A DNA stretch of 64,000 nucleotides from an uncultured Acetatifactor sp. GTDB lineage: Bacteria > Bacillota > Clostridia > Lachnospirales > Lachnospiraceae. Shown piece by piece: positions 1-7,846 of this stretch. The DNA is taken from the NCBI GenBank assembly GCA_934426825.1, contig CAKRYI010000001.1, positions 372,001-436,000 of the forward strand. The letters run 5' to 3'. Position 1 is the first letter of the stretch. Every line of letters starts with the position of its first letter. The notes under the pieces were generated by a model that saw nothing but the letters and a program-made list of their open reading frames with translations, made no database searches and was not told the DNA's origin. A program made the position numbers and the translations under genes.

Positions 1-356
1 ACGATAATGTCGCCATCGTCAATCTTTGCCTCCGGCTCGCCTACACTTTTGATTGCTCCGATGGTGTCCATGGCAGAATCAAAAGATTCCACAGCCTTGG
101 TAAAAGCATAGCCGTCTACCTTGAGGTTATTTTCCTCTTCGATTTTGTATCCGACTTCTTCCCAAGTGTAATCAGCCAGTTCTTTCTGCTGTTCCTCTCC
201 GGTATACTCTAAAACCAGCGAAATAATCTGCTTTGCAGTTTCCTCTGCACTGTCAACCTTCTGCTGCTCATACGCTGTCAACTGCTCTTCACTGCCACAT
301 GCGGTCAATCCAAAGATACAGGTAATCATACATGCGAAAGCCAATAATCTTTTCAT
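1..356 (-). CDS. Partial lipoprotein downstream of carboxyltransferase
   Basis: The first 118 codons of a gene that runs off the left edge. The ATG at 356 has an AAAGGG ribosome-binding site 10 nt upstream and lies 16 nt after the carboxyltransferase stop, so the two are co-transcribed. Residues 1-19 are a signal peptide ending in the lipobox LTAC, predicting lipidation at Cys-20 and surface anchoring. The remainder visible is an acidic soluble domain without a motif I can name with certainty; it is reminiscent of small DUF3887-like domains. In related decarboxylase clusters this slot often holds an OadG-like gamma subunit, sometimes with an exported N-terminal domain, but the part that would decide this is outside the window. 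Confidence 0.75.
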   Translation of the reverse strand, partial: MKRLLAFACMITCIFGLTACGSEEQLTAYEQQKVDSAEETAKQIISLVLEYTGEEQQKELADYTWEEVGYKIEEENNLKVDGYAFTKAVESFDSAMDTIGAIKSVGEPEAKIDDGDII

Positions 357-372
357 CTTATAATCACCCTTT

Positions 373-1803
373 CTAAACTGTTCCGTGTTTCTTTGCAGGA
401 CGGTCTTCACTCTTTGTGAATAACATTTCAAATGCACCGATAACATACTTTCTGGTGTCGGCTGCATTTACAATCTGGTCCACATATCCTCTCCTTGCGG
501 CGCTTGCCACATTTGACTGAAGTGCCTTGTACTCTGCTGCTTTTGCATTGATAACGTCAGAACCCTGTCCATCATACATAATCTGGGCAGCCAACTTGCT
601 GTCCATGGTTCCGATTTCAGCATCCGGCCATGCCATGGTAATATCTGCTCCGATTGCCTTGGAGTTCATTGCCACATAAGCGGTTCCGTATGCCTTTCCG
701 ATAATTACATTTACCTTGGGAACGGTAGCATTTGCAAAAGCATAGGTCAGCTTTGCAGCAGCCTTTGCGATTCCCTTTTCAGAGCACAGAGTTGCCTCAT
801 AGCCCGTTACATTTGTCAGAGTAAGTACAGGAATACCAAAAGCGTCACAGAAGTTTACAAAATCTGCTGCTTTTTCGCATCCTTTTTTGGTAAGTACGGC
901 ATTCAGCTTTTCAACTACTTTGCCTTCTTCGTCACAAACCTCACTGCGGTTTGCCACAGCACCTACGGTTGCTCCGTTCAGACGGATAAATCCGGTTACC
1001 ATATCCTTAGCGTAACCTGCTTTTACCTCGAAGAATCTGTTGTCATCTGCCAACAGAGACAGTGCAACGGAGGTATCTCCCACACAGCCTGCAATCTCAG
1101 CAACCGCACGGTTCAAATCATCCGTACACTCTGTAAAGCAGCCGTCCTCCTCGTTGTTTGCGGGAAGGAATCCAACCAGTTCACGAATCTGTGCCAGAAT
1201 GGAATCTTCATCTGCCACTACATCCACGATACCGCTCTCCTTGGACTGGAAATCAGCGGAAGAAGAATCACACTTGGTGATTACATTGCCATCCAATGCG
1301 TTGGGTGCATTGACAAACAGTTTTGCATTCTTCTCTTCCATAAAAGTGAAATCTGTCAGAGTGGGGAACAGTCCAAGTCCGCCTCCACAGGTGCCAAAGA
1401 TTGCTGTAATCTGAGGAATCACTCCGGAAGCCATTGTCTGTTTCAGGTAAACCTCACCGAATGCTGCAAGAGCGTCGGTTGCCTCCTGTAATCTGAGACC
1501 TGCACTGTCAATCAGTCCGATAACAGGTGCACCGGTCTTCATTGCCAAATCATAGAGGTTGGCAATCTTCTTAGCGTGCATCTCTCCGATACTGCCGTTC
1601 ATTACGGAAGCATCCTGACTGTAGACATACACAAGATTACCGTCAATAACTCCATAACCGGTAATGACACCGTCAGAAGGAGTTTCTGTGGGTTTCATGT
1701 TGAAATCTGTTGCTCTTGCTGTAACAAGACCGCCAATTTCAACGAAACTGTTTTCATCGAGCAAAGAAAGGATTCTTTGACCCGCTTTTGAAGTAGTACT
1801 CAT
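373..1803 (-). CDS. Biotin-dependent carboxyltransferase (acyl-CoA carboxylase/decarboxylase type)
   Basis: 476-aa carboxyltransferase of the family that includes propionyl-CoA carboxylase beta, methylmalonyl-CoA decarboxylase alpha and glutaconyl-CoA decarboxylase alpha. It has the two expected crotonase-like halves: an N-terminal glycine-rich oxyanion region (GTCGGGLGLFPTLTDF, around residue 137) and a C-terminal one (KAYGTAYVAMNSKAIGADI, around residue 370), followed by the family's Ala/Arg-rich tail. Such enzymes move CO2 between biotin and an acyl-CoA. In anaerobes they often work in Na+-pumping decarboxylases with biotin carrier and membrane beta subunits, which are not in this window. 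The ATG at 1803 is preceded by GGAGGG. The acyl-CoA substrate cannot be read from the sequence. Confidence 0.88.
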   Translation of the reverse strand: MSTTSKAGQRILSLLDENSFVEIGGLVTARATDFNMKPTETPSDGVITGYGVIDGNLVYVYSQDASVMNGSIGEMHAKKIANLYDLAMKTGAPVIGLIDSAGLRLQEATDALAAFGEVYLKQTMASGVIPQITAIFGTCGGGLGLFPTLTDFTFMEEKNAKLFVNAPNALDGNVITKCDSSSADFQSKESGIVDVVADEDSILAQIRELVGFLPANNEEDGCFTECTDDLNRAVAEIAGCVGDTSVALSLLADDNRFFEVKAGYAKDMVTGFIRLNGATVGAVANRSEVCDEEGKVVEKLNAVLTKKGCEKAADFVNFCDAFGIPVLTLTNVTGYEATLCSEKGIAKAAAKLTYAFANATVPKVNVIIGKAYGTAYVAMNSKAIGADITMAWPDAEIGTMDSKLAAQIMYDGQGSDVINAKAAEYKALQSNVASAARRGYVDQIVNAADTRKYVIGAFEMLFTKSEDRPAKKHGTV

Positions 1804-1906
1804 GCTTTCAGCCCTCCATTTATAATAAATAAAAAGATAACAGATTAATATGAAGAGTCATTTTGCCATAAATAACGCAAATGCCCCCATGATTAATGTC
1901 TGTAGT

Positions 1907-1935
1907 AGTATAACATAAAAAAAGCAACTCGCAAA
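1907..1935 (-). promoter_or_regulatory. Candidate promoter of carboxyltransferase, overlapping a terminator
   Basis: On the minus strand TTGCGA (1930-1935) and TATACT (1907-1912) are separated by 17 nt. The -35 box lies inside the terminator hairpin of the upstream sigma-factor gene. This would start the carboxyltransferase transcript about 95 nt before its ATG. Confidence 0.5.
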
Positions 1936-1956
1936 GAACGAATTGCTTTTTTTTAC
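1917..1956. terminator. Intrinsic terminator after sigma-factor gene
   Basis: Stem AAAAGCAA-TCG with CGA-TTGCTTTT (one mismatch), flanked by an A-run on the left and a T-run on the right, so it can work on both strands. It lies about 80 nt past the sigma-factor stop codon. Confidence 0.75.
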
Positions 1957-2035
1957 AAGTTTTTTACAAAATTCGTGCAAATCACATTTTATCGAAAGAA
2001 GGATTTCTTCCCTCACATTCCGGTTTTTAAATCTT

Positions 2036-3628
2036 TTACCACACAAACGGTGTATCTAAAGATTTCCATTCGATTTCCACCGGGTAGGCTTTGGCTGCCT
2101 CGTCCAATTCCGTCTCCTGCTCCCATGTATAGTAGCCGGTTTCTTCCTCCATCCACCAATAAATTCCACTGTCATATTCCATACGGCCTCTGTATGTATG
2201 GCTGTCACCGTTGGCGGCACTGGTAGATATAATGAAAAATTCATCCATATCCTCATTCATTGTGACAAAAACTCTGGAACCGCCGATGGATGCGATACCC
2301 TCGGAAATCAAATACCTATTTTTTCCTGCCCGCTGCATAACCGGCATTTCTGTATAATTACCGTCTACGATAGATTTCTGATAGGTAACCATCACCCAAT
2401 AGCTCATACCATTGTAGGTAGTCTGGGAGGTATTTGCTCTGATTAGCATTTCCGGAATCCCATCCTTATCCAAATCTATCAGGGCATATTCAAATTTGTC
2501 TCCGGTTTCCGTCAAGTTGTCATAGATTTCCTTTTCAAATCCATAAAGGCCAACCTCACTGACCATAGTTACGGTTCCGTCAGGCACATGCTGTAAAATC
2601 GTACGATATTTGTCACTCCAGCCCACTTCATCATGTACTGTTACTTCTTCTTGTACGGTTACTTCTTCCGGTTCTGACATCCCAACGGGATTTCTGCGTA
2701 TATCTTCCACCTCATTATCCGGGTTTTCCAAAATTGTGGTATCAATCTCTGTCGGAATGTCCAGATTGTGGTTAATAACTCCCGCCGTTATTCCTCCTAT
2801 TACTGCCACTGTCGCCACAATTCCCATAACAGCTTTTCCTGCTGTTGTAGACAGGAAAGCCGCCTTTTTTGCAGCAGCCGCCGTATTTTCTACTGCCTGA
2901 TATGCCTGTACAGGTGCCTGTGTATTCTTCAATATACTTTCCCCACATTCAGACAGGGTAAGCTCTGCGGCCGGTTCTGCAGCGTACGCCACCATATCTT
3001 TTCTGAGGAGATACAAAAGAAGTGCCACAGGTGCAATGCTGTAGAGCTTGTAGCCTTTCTTTTGCAGTTCTTCCGCTTTCTCTTTAATATTATTTCTGCC
3101 ATAGCGCAGTCTGGATTTCACGGTAGCCTCCGAGCAGCCAAGCTGTTCTGCAATTTCCTTTGTCGTAAGACCTTCCAGTTCAAAAGCAATCACCACAAGT
3201 CTCTGTTCATCCGAGAGGGAATCAATCAGTTCATGTACAAGCTGTCTGGTTTCTTCCTTTGTGTATTCCAGTTCGGGAACATTATCCCATGAACTGACAG
3301 CCCGGTCAAAGATTTCGGTATCATCCTCGTCCTCACCGCTTTCCGCACGCAAATCAAGCGGTGTATGATTGCGCTTTTCCAATTCATTTTTTGCGGTATT
3401 GACTACAATCTGCGAAAGCCATGAGTCAAATTTTTCAGGTTCTTTGAGCTTGTCTAAATTTTTCCATGCCCGTATGTATGCCTCCTGCAAAACATCCTTT
3501 GCAGTCTCTTCATTCCTTACATATTTCAAAGCCAGATAATATTTATTGTTTTTGGTCGAATTGTAAAGGAAATCAAACCCTGTCATGTCCCCTTTTCGTG
3601 CCATTTCCACTGCTTCTGTGTATGTCAT
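2036..3628 (-). CDS. ECF-like sigma factor fused to TM helix and exported C-terminal domain
   Basis: About 530 aa, far longer than a typical 160-200-aa ECF sigma factor. Residues about 1-75 are sigma region 2 (DVLQEAYIRAWKNL) and about 140-185 region 4 with the helix-turn-helix TTKEIAEQLGCSEATVKSRL. Then come a hydrophobic patch (APVALLLYLL), a clear transmembrane helix (MGIVATVAVIGGITAGVI, around residue 270) and some 240 aa of acidic, exported-looking sequence with an EF-hand-like loop (DLDKDGIPEML). I chose the ATG at 3628 because AGGGA lies 9 nt upstream; an ATG 16 codons earlier has no ribosome-binding site and overlaps the upstream gene. No separate anti-sigma gene is adjacent, so the C-terminal part may tether or sense. 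That function is inference. Confidence 0.85.
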   Translation of the reverse strand: MTYTEAVEMARKGDMTGFDFLYNSTKNNKYYLALKYVRNEETAKDVLQEAYIRAWKNLDKLKEPEKFDSWLSQIVVNTAKNELEKRNHTPLDLRAESGEDEDDTEIFDRAVSSWDNVPELEYTKEETRQLVHELIDSLSDEQRLVVIAFELEGLTTKEIAEQLGCSEATVKSRLRYGRNNIKEKAEELQKKGYKLYSIAPVALLLYLLRKDMVAYAAEPAAELTLSECGESILKNTQAPVQAYQAVENTAAAAKKAAFLSTTAGKAVMGIVATVAVIGGITAGVINHNLDIPTEIDTTILENPDNEVEDIRRNPVGMSEPEEVTVQEEVTVHDEVGWSDKYRTILQHVPDGTVTMVSEVGLYGFEKEIYDNLTETGDKFEYALIDLDKDGIPEMLIRANTSQTTYNGMSYWVMVTYQKSIVDGNYTEMPVMQRAGKNRYLISEGIASIGGSRVFVTMNEDMDEFFIISTSAANGDSHTYRGRMEYDSGIYWWMEEETGYYTWEQETELDEAAKAYPVEIEWKSLDTPFVW

Positions 3629-3648
3629 CTTTATCCGTCCCTTTCCTC

Positions 3649-4329
3649 TTATTTCTTTGTATGTACTTTTTTCCATATATTATACACTATTTTTTCCAAC
3701 CAGGCACTGAATACTTTTATCGAATAGGCTGCAAATAGTGCCATCAGTATGCTTCCCACAACCTCTTTTGTGTTAAGACAGCAAATTCCTGTTAAACACA
3801 AGGCGTCACCCCAAAATACTAATTTTGCAATACTGTTCTGTCCATTGATTCTCCGGTAAACGCCATACGCTGCCAGCGCTATGATTGCCAGAAAGACGAT
3901 GGCACTCAACAGCTTATACCCCAGCCGGTATCCTGCTGTTCCACAGAAAATGAATTCCTGTACATACTCTGCTGCCATGGCAGGCAGAGCGCCAAACACC
4001 ACAACCAGTTTAAAAAGAAACGGCAGTACCGTAAATAGGATTTTTGCAAGAAGCTCCCCTAACTTGGTTCCGGCTTTAACAGCCAGTATATCCATAAGCG
4101 GATTGCCTGCACCCATACTTTGGGAGGAAGCGGTTGCTCGGGAAGGCTGATAGGAAGTGTTCTGCGCAGCCTTCGCTGCCTTCAGTCTTTTGGTCTCTTC
4201 CGTTTCTACCAGATAACCGTTCTGTACGTTTCCGTAATAGTAATATCCATCCGACGCACGGTAATAACCGTTTCCTGCAGAATCTGTTCTTGTTGCATGT
4301 ACGTTATAAATATCTCTTCCTGTGCTCAT
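3649..4329 (-). CDS. Membrane protein of unknown function upstream of sigma factor
   Basis: About 226 aa. The N-terminal 90 residues are hydrophilic and Tyr/Gly-rich (GYYRASDGYYYYGN), followed by about four hydrophobic segments, for example ILFTVLPFLFKLVVVFGALP and LLSAIVFLAIIALAAYGVY, and a basic tail (IWKKVHTKK). The ATG at 4329 has GGAG 7 nt upstream. An alternative ATG at 4368 would overlap the stop of the preceding 43-codon ORF as ATGA. It ends 20 nt before the sigma-factor start, so co-transcription is very likely. I recognise no family. A role in sensing or in controlling the membrane-anchored sigma factor is only suggested by position. Confidence 0.75.
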   Translation of the reverse strand: MSTGRDIYNVHATRTDSAGNGYYRASDGYYYYGNVQNGYLVETEETKRLKAAKAAQNTSYQPSRATASSQSMGAGNPLMDILAVKAGTKLGELLAKILFTVLPFLFKLVVVFGALPAMAAEYVQEFIFCGTAGYRLGYKLLSAIVFLAIIALAAYGVYRRINGQNSIAKLVFWGDALCLTGICCLNTKEVVGSILMALFAAYSIKVFSAWLEKIVYNIWKKVHTKK

Positions 4330-4364
4330 TTTTTCTCTCCATTTCCGCGCATTTTCACGCATTA

Positions 4365-4496
4365 TCATTTTTTGCTGTTTTTTCCGGTTTGCTTCATAAT
4401 TTGCCTGTAAAGAGATTTGTTAGTATCCCCATCCATTTCAAAGTTCTGCATATCCTTGTGCAGCAAAAGAGCAAACCATTTAATGATATTTTTCAT
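4365..4496 (-). CDS. Small ORF (43 aa) at the head of the sigma-factor operon
   Basis: The ATG at 4496 is preceded by a very strong GGGAGGAAGG Shine-Dalgarno. The peptide begins MKNIIKWFALLLHKD and continues with a hydrophilic Lys/Gln-rich tail ending NSKK. Its TGA overlaps a possible start (ATGA at 4365-4368) of the membrane-protein gene, suggesting translational coupling. An amphipathic or hydrophobic N-terminus and charged tail would fit a small membrane-associated peptide. Function unknown. Confidence 0.6.
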   Translation of the reverse strand: MKNIIKWFALLLHKDMQNFEMDGDTNKSLYRQIMKQTGKNSKK

Positions 4497-4521
4497 TGCA
4501 TCCTTCCTCCCTTCTATTACG

Positions 4522-4541
4522 TTAGACAGGAAGAATTTGAA
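4522..4541 (-). promoter_or_regulatory. Possible ECF-type promoter of the sigma operon
   Basis: On the minus strand TGTCTAA (4522-4528) lies about 26 nt before the 43-codon ORF, with TTCAAAT (4535-4541) just upstream. GTCTAA-type -10 elements are typical of some Firmicute ECF promoters such as sigma-V. No good sigma-70 promoter is visible here. The -35 assignment is weak. Confidence 0.3.
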
Positions 4542-4549
4542 AATAGATT

Positions 4550-4592
4550 TAAAAAATCCCCCGAAAAAGCCTTTTTAGACCTTTTCGGGGGA
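4550..4592 (-). terminator. Terminator of the repeat-linker lipoprotein gene
   Basis: On the minus strand the arms CCCCCGAAAAGG and CTTTTTCGGGGG form a hairpin followed by ATTTTTT, about 30 nt past the lipoprotein stop codon. Confidence 0.8.
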
Positions 4593-4622
4593 GCATATCA
4601 TACAGAAAAGTTTTTCACTTTA

Positions 4623-5348
4623 TTAATTATATTCCGGATCGATACCATTGACCCATACTGCAAACAGTACCTCATTGATGATTGCGTACTGACCGTTGTA
4701 AATTACAACGCAGTTGCCATACAGACCATTTGCCTCATCCTCTGCACAATAGGCGATGAGGGAACAATCATCCACACCATATTCCGCCACTTTAATCACC
4801 TGCGTTCTCATGTAATCAGCATAAATGGTTCCGGTAACATCCGGCCATGGTTTTGTATAAATCGGCTCGTCTACAAACTCTGCATTTGCGGCTACACTGC
4901 TCGGCAGAACCGATTCGGGAATATCCGCGTATCTACCGTTTCTGTTGATTCCGGGAAGTTCTTTTGCGGATGAATTTTCAGATTGTTCCGGAGTTGTTGC
5001 AGGTGCTTCCGGTACTGTGGGAGCTTCTGTTTTGGTTTCTGTCTCTGACTTGCTTTCTTCCGCAGCTTTGCTTTCTTCCTCTGCCCTGCTTTCTTCCGCT
5101 GCTTTGCTTTCCTCTTCTGCCCTGCTTTCTTCCGCAGCTTTGCTTTCCTCTTCTGCCCTGCTTTCTTCCGCTGCTTTGCTTTCTTCCGTTGCCAATGACT
5201 CTTTCACAGTATCTTCCGATTCTAACGTAGATTCACTCACCTCTGCGCTTCCGGTTGTATTGGCAGAATCGTTCTCCCCACATCCGGTAAATGTCGTGCA
5301 TACTAATACTGCTGCCATCATCATGGCGATAATCTTGTTTTTTCTCAT
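4623..5348 (-). CDS. Lipoprotein with 12-residue acidic repeats
   Basis: 241 aa from the ATG at 5348 (AAGGATGG upstream). The signal peptide ends in lipobox FTGC, so Cys-23 is the predicted lipidation site. Residues 55-99 are about 3.75 copies of the 12-residue unit EESKAAEESRAE, an extended charged linker. After a Pro/Thr-rich stretch comes a compact C-terminal domain of roughly 110 aa (from LPGINRNGRYADIP) with Cys pairs (DDCSLIAYC) that I cannot assign. Probably a surface protein holding its domain away from the membrane. It has its own promoter-like sequence and terminator. Confidence 0.82.
   Translation of the reverse strand: MRKNKIIAMMMAAVLVCTTFTGCGENDSANTTGSAEVSESTLESEDTVKESLATEESKAAEESRAEEESKAAEESRAEEESKAAEESRAEEESKAAEESKSETETKTEAPTVPEAPATTPEQSENSSAKELPGINRNGRYADIPESVLPSSVAANAEFVDEPIYTKPWPDVTGTIYADYMRTQVIKVAEYGVDDCSLIAYCAEDEANGLYGNCVVIYNGQYAIINEVLFAVWVNGIDPEYN
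5052..5186 (-). repeat. 36-bp in-frame tandem repeats in lipoprotein gene
   Basis: About 3.75 copies of a 36-bp unit encoding EESKAAEESRAE. The copies are nearly identical at DNA level with a few synonymous differences, so copy number could vary by slippage. Confidence 0.9.
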
Positions 5349-5407
5349 GGTATTGTACCATCCTTTCCTCATATAATTTTTTGTATTGGCTTGCTTTTTA
5401 TCATCCT

Positions 5408-5435
5408 CTTATACAATCAGACCGGAGTCATTCAA
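5408..5435 (-). promoter_or_regulatory. Candidate promoter of repeat-linker lipoprotein
   Basis: TTGAAT (5430-5435) and TATAAG (5408-5413) on the minus strand, 16 nt apart, about 60 nt before the start codon. Confidence 0.45.
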
Positions 5436-5449
5436 AAATATTTCAAGTA

Positions 5450-6826
5450 TCAATGGGTTGCATAGTATTCATCCATCGCAGCCTTACATTCCTCCGAAGT
5501 ATGACCGCCGCTCATGCTGGCAGATATCAGTCCATCACTACGGATGAAAAGAGTCACTCCGTTGGAGGCTGTCCATGTAGTGCCGGTCTCAATTTCTCCT
5601 ACCAGTTCACCCTCTGTGTCCGAAGTCTCTGCATTCGCAGGTTCCGTATTGGCAGGCTCATTATTGCCCCCACCCGCAGGCTGAGAGTTTGAATTAGAAG
5701 CCAGTGCAAAGTTTTCCACCGCATAGGTCATTCCGCGATAAACAAATACTGCGCATGCACCGGAACCGTAATTGGCATTCATGTAATTTTCATGGTGTCC
5801 GGGAGATAAGAACCACAGCATGTGAATGCTCAGTCCGTTCGGTGTGCTTCCTGATTGATATTCAATATTCTCACCATAATTGCCGCAGCCATTATGAGAG
5901 AAATCATCGACAATCTGCCGTGCTCTCTGACATGCGAAGTTGTAAATGTTTTCGTCCCACGCAAGCGCATTTAACCCTGCCGAAACTCTTTCATCATTCA
6001 TATGACCCCATACTTCTTCCGCTGCAGCCCTGTCATAGCTACCCGTCTCGGATCCACCGTTAAGCATAGGCATATTATCAATTTTACCAAGTTCCTGCCA
6101 TGTCGTCGCATCAAGAACCGTTCCGTCTTCCGCAATGGCGATGTTCTCACCGTATTTTGCATAAGCAGCCGCGACAATAGGATTGTTAGGATTTAGGAAT
6201 CCGTCAGGTGTCAGGAAATCCGTCTGCCCGGAGTTTGTGTTCTTTGTAGCACTTGTTGTCTCCGGAACCTTCTCATTGCTTAAGTAATTGTCGCTGACAA
6301 ATGCTTCGCCGTCACCATATGAAATTCTGTACCATCCGGTCTCGTTGCACCTGCCTGTGACTGTGACCTCATTATTTCTCTTAAGACTTCCCAGCTTCGT
6401 TCCTTTCGTGGAAGGTAGATTTCTTACGTTCACGGAACTCTTCGCATACATGGTTTTACTCTCATCCGTGTATGTATATCCGGTCGTCTTCTCTGTTTTA
6501 GAACTTTCCTCTGAAACTTCTTCAACCGGATTCTCTGCACTCTCTTTAACAGGCTCTTCTGTCTCCAAATCAGTATTCTCTGGAACAGATTCCTCTGTAT
6601 CAGAAGTAACTTCAGTCTCCCCTACACTTTCTGTGTTTTCCATTCCTTCCGAACCCGGTTTCGTCTCAGGAGCGGAAGTCTCGGTGTTTTCCAAACTTTC
6701 CGTGGCTTCTACGGTTTCCACAGGCTCAGACGCAGTCCCGGTGTCTGAGTTGCCACATGCGGACAACACCAGTACGGTACATATGGTTACAGCCATCAGA
6801 ATAAGTTTATACACCTTTTTCTTCAT
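5450..6826 (-). CDS. Secreted lipoprotein with SH3 and CAP (SCP-like) domains
   Basis: 458 aa. The signal peptide ends in lipobox LSAC (about Cys-24) and is followed by some 90 residues of Glu/Thr/Ser-rich linker. Next is a bacterial SH3 domain (SSVNVRNLPSTKGTKLGSL, then GWYRISYGDGEAFVSDNYL), usually a peptidoglycan-binding module. After a second linker comes a CAP/SCP domain: HMNDERVSAGLNALAWDENI, FSHNGCGNYGENI and LSPGHHENYMN carry the conserved His/Glu cavity residues. The last 80 residues hold another small domain (TTWTASNGVTLFIRSDG). CAP proteins in Firmicutes are cell-surface proteins of mostly unknown activity. The gene has no close upstream partner and is followed by its own short spacer. 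Confidence 0.87.
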   Translation of the reverse strand: MKKKVYKLILMAVTICTVLVLSACGNSDTGTASEPVETVEATESLENTETSAPETKPGSEGMENTESVGETEVTSDTEESVPENTDLETEEPVKESAENPVEEVSEESSKTEKTTGYTYTDESKTMYAKSSVNVRNLPSTKGTKLGSLKRNNEVTVTGRCNETGWYRISYGDGEAFVSDNYLSNEKVPETTSATKNTNSGQTDFLTPDGFLNPNNPIVAAAYAKYGENIAIAEDGTVLDATTWQELGKIDNMPMLNGGSETGSYDRAAAEEVWGHMNDERVSAGLNALAWDENIYNFACQRARQIVDDFSHNGCGNYGENIEYQSGSTPNGLSIHMLWFLSPGHHENYMNANYGSGACAVFVYRGMTYAVENFALASNSNSQPAGGGNNEPANTEPANAETSDTEGELVGEIETGTTWTASNGVTLFIRSDGLISASMSGGHTSEECKAAMDEYYATH

Positions 6827-7104
6827 AATTTATACCTTCTTTCTTTTTGCACTCTTTATTGCTTTCACTTGTATGACAATACTTTTTGCAAAAAAGATTT
6901 AAAACTTTAGAATTTTTTACCCTTTCCCATAACGTCCACTATCCCACTTCATTATAATCATGTCTGCGGGTGCAAAGCCATATCACAAAAGTGCGTTGTC
7001 ATGTATATTATAAGGGCAAATTACTTTTGTGTTTTCTGAAATTCTCAACTGCATGAGAAATTCATGTCTCTCGCCCGTCAGGGAGTATCTATGTTCTGCA
7101 AGCG
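6827..7104. other. Intergenic stretch without a recognisable gene
   Basis: Upstream region of the CAP lipoprotein. It is AT-rich, with TATAAT-like sites on the minus strand (near 6952 and 7000) but no convincing -35 partner, and a short imperfect inverted repeat (TTCTCA/TGAGAA near 7045-7062). No ORF with a ribosome-binding site or known RNA motif was seen. Confidence 0.4.
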
Positions 7105-7150
7105 TATAAAAATCCCCTCCTTACCGTTTTACCCAGTAAAGAGGGGACAT
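7105..7150 (-). terminator. Terminator downstream of DUF2442 gene
   Basis: On the minus strand TCCCCTC and GAGGGGA (inner CTTTAC/GTAAGG pairing) form a hairpin followed by ATTTTTA. Confidence 0.7.
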
Positions 7151-7238
7151 ATCATTTCTGGCAGTTCTTTTGTCAATTATAATTCATAACGGCATGCGAA
7201 ACACGCAGAACTTCCGTCCAACGCTACTTCTGTTTCCT

Positions 7239-7499
7239 CTATTCCGGCTTACCAGCCAATAGTGCATTCTCATAAATCGCATCACTTGGAAGGTCAATAT
7301 CATCCGTCCAAAAAACACAAGTCCGACTTTCATCGAGCTGTACCTGTTCAAATAATCCGTTTATTTTTTTTAAATCTTCATAACTTTTGCTTGTGTTTAT
7401 ATCATCGTTGACATCATAAATACAATCTTTCCCATCATCAAAAATAACATGTAGCAAATAACCATTTAATGGCTTTACACTCTTAATCCTCGGTATCAT
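7239..7499 (-). CDS. DUF2442 family small protein
   Basis: 86 aa matching the DUF2442 pattern: IPRIKSVKPLNGYLLHVIF, then DDGKDCIYDVNDDI and a C-terminal WTDDIDLPSDAIYENA. DUF2442 proteins are small proteins of unknown function, commonly encoded immediately beside DUF4160 genes in a toxin-antitoxin-like arrangement. Here the upstream partner is a broken DUF4160 gene 30 nt away, so this gene may be an orphaned half of the pair. Confidence 0.85.
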   Translation of the reverse strand: MIPRIKSVKPLNGYLLHVIFDDGKDCIYDVNDDINTSKSYEDLKKINGLFEQVQLDESRTCVFWTDDIDLPSDAIYENALLAGKPE

Positions 7500-7529
7500 G
7501 CCATCACCTCCAACCGGTTGAATAATTAC

Positions 7530-7770
7530 CTATAACGGCGGCAATTTTCTTAAATTCTGGCTATCCCACATTTCTAATAATGCTTTCTGATTCTGCGCCA
7601 TCCACTCCTCAACAAGTTCCTGCGCCTTACCGGGCAAATCCCCCTCAGTCATTTTCATTGTCCGCAAATCAAAGATTCCAATATGCTCACCATATAAGGC
7701 ATGTATCATGCTCTTTCGGTTTGAAAAACATTTTTATTACGATTCCATAAAATCTGCTTATCTCCGGCAT
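7530..7770 (-). pseudogene. DUF4160 pseudogene (short deletion and frameshift)
   Basis: The ATG at 7770 (AGAGAGG upstream) opens MPEISRFYGIVIKMFFKPKE, the standard DUF4160 N-terminus, but the frame hits a stop after HDTCLIW. Shifting frame restores IHALYGEHIGIFDL and the normal C-terminus (LLEMWDSQNLRKLPPL) to the stop at 7530. Compared with the family pattern KEHxPPHIHA, about 11 nt coding for the xPPH section are missing. This looks like a recent single deletion in an otherwise intact gene. A sequencing error is unlikely for an 11-nt loss but cannot be excluded. Confidence 0.8.
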
Positions 7771-7817
7771 ATTTTTCCTCTCTTTCCATCTTTGTCCTGC
7801 TGCCTTTTTACAATATT

Positions 7818-7846
7818 ATAATACCATTTTGTGCCTTATTCCTCAA
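7818..7846 (-). promoter_or_regulatory. Candidate promoter of DUF4160-DUF2442 pair
   Basis: TTGAGG (7841-7846) and TATTAT (7818-7823), 17 nt apart on the minus strand, about 50 nt before the DUF4160 start. Confidence 0.45.

Noticed and set aside
1858..2046. 62-codon minus-strand ORF after the sigma-factor gene
   Set aside because: It spans the intrinsic terminator at 1917-1956, has no ribosome-binding site and its composition follows the hairpin sequence.
5052..5186. CRISPR-like array
   Set aside because: The 36-bp units are contiguous, in frame within a lipoprotein gene and have no spacers. No CRISPR array was seen anywhere in the window.
6827..7104. c-di-GMP or other riboswitch before the CAP lipoprotein
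   Set aside because: No GEMM-type conserved motif or convincing multi-stem structure by eye.
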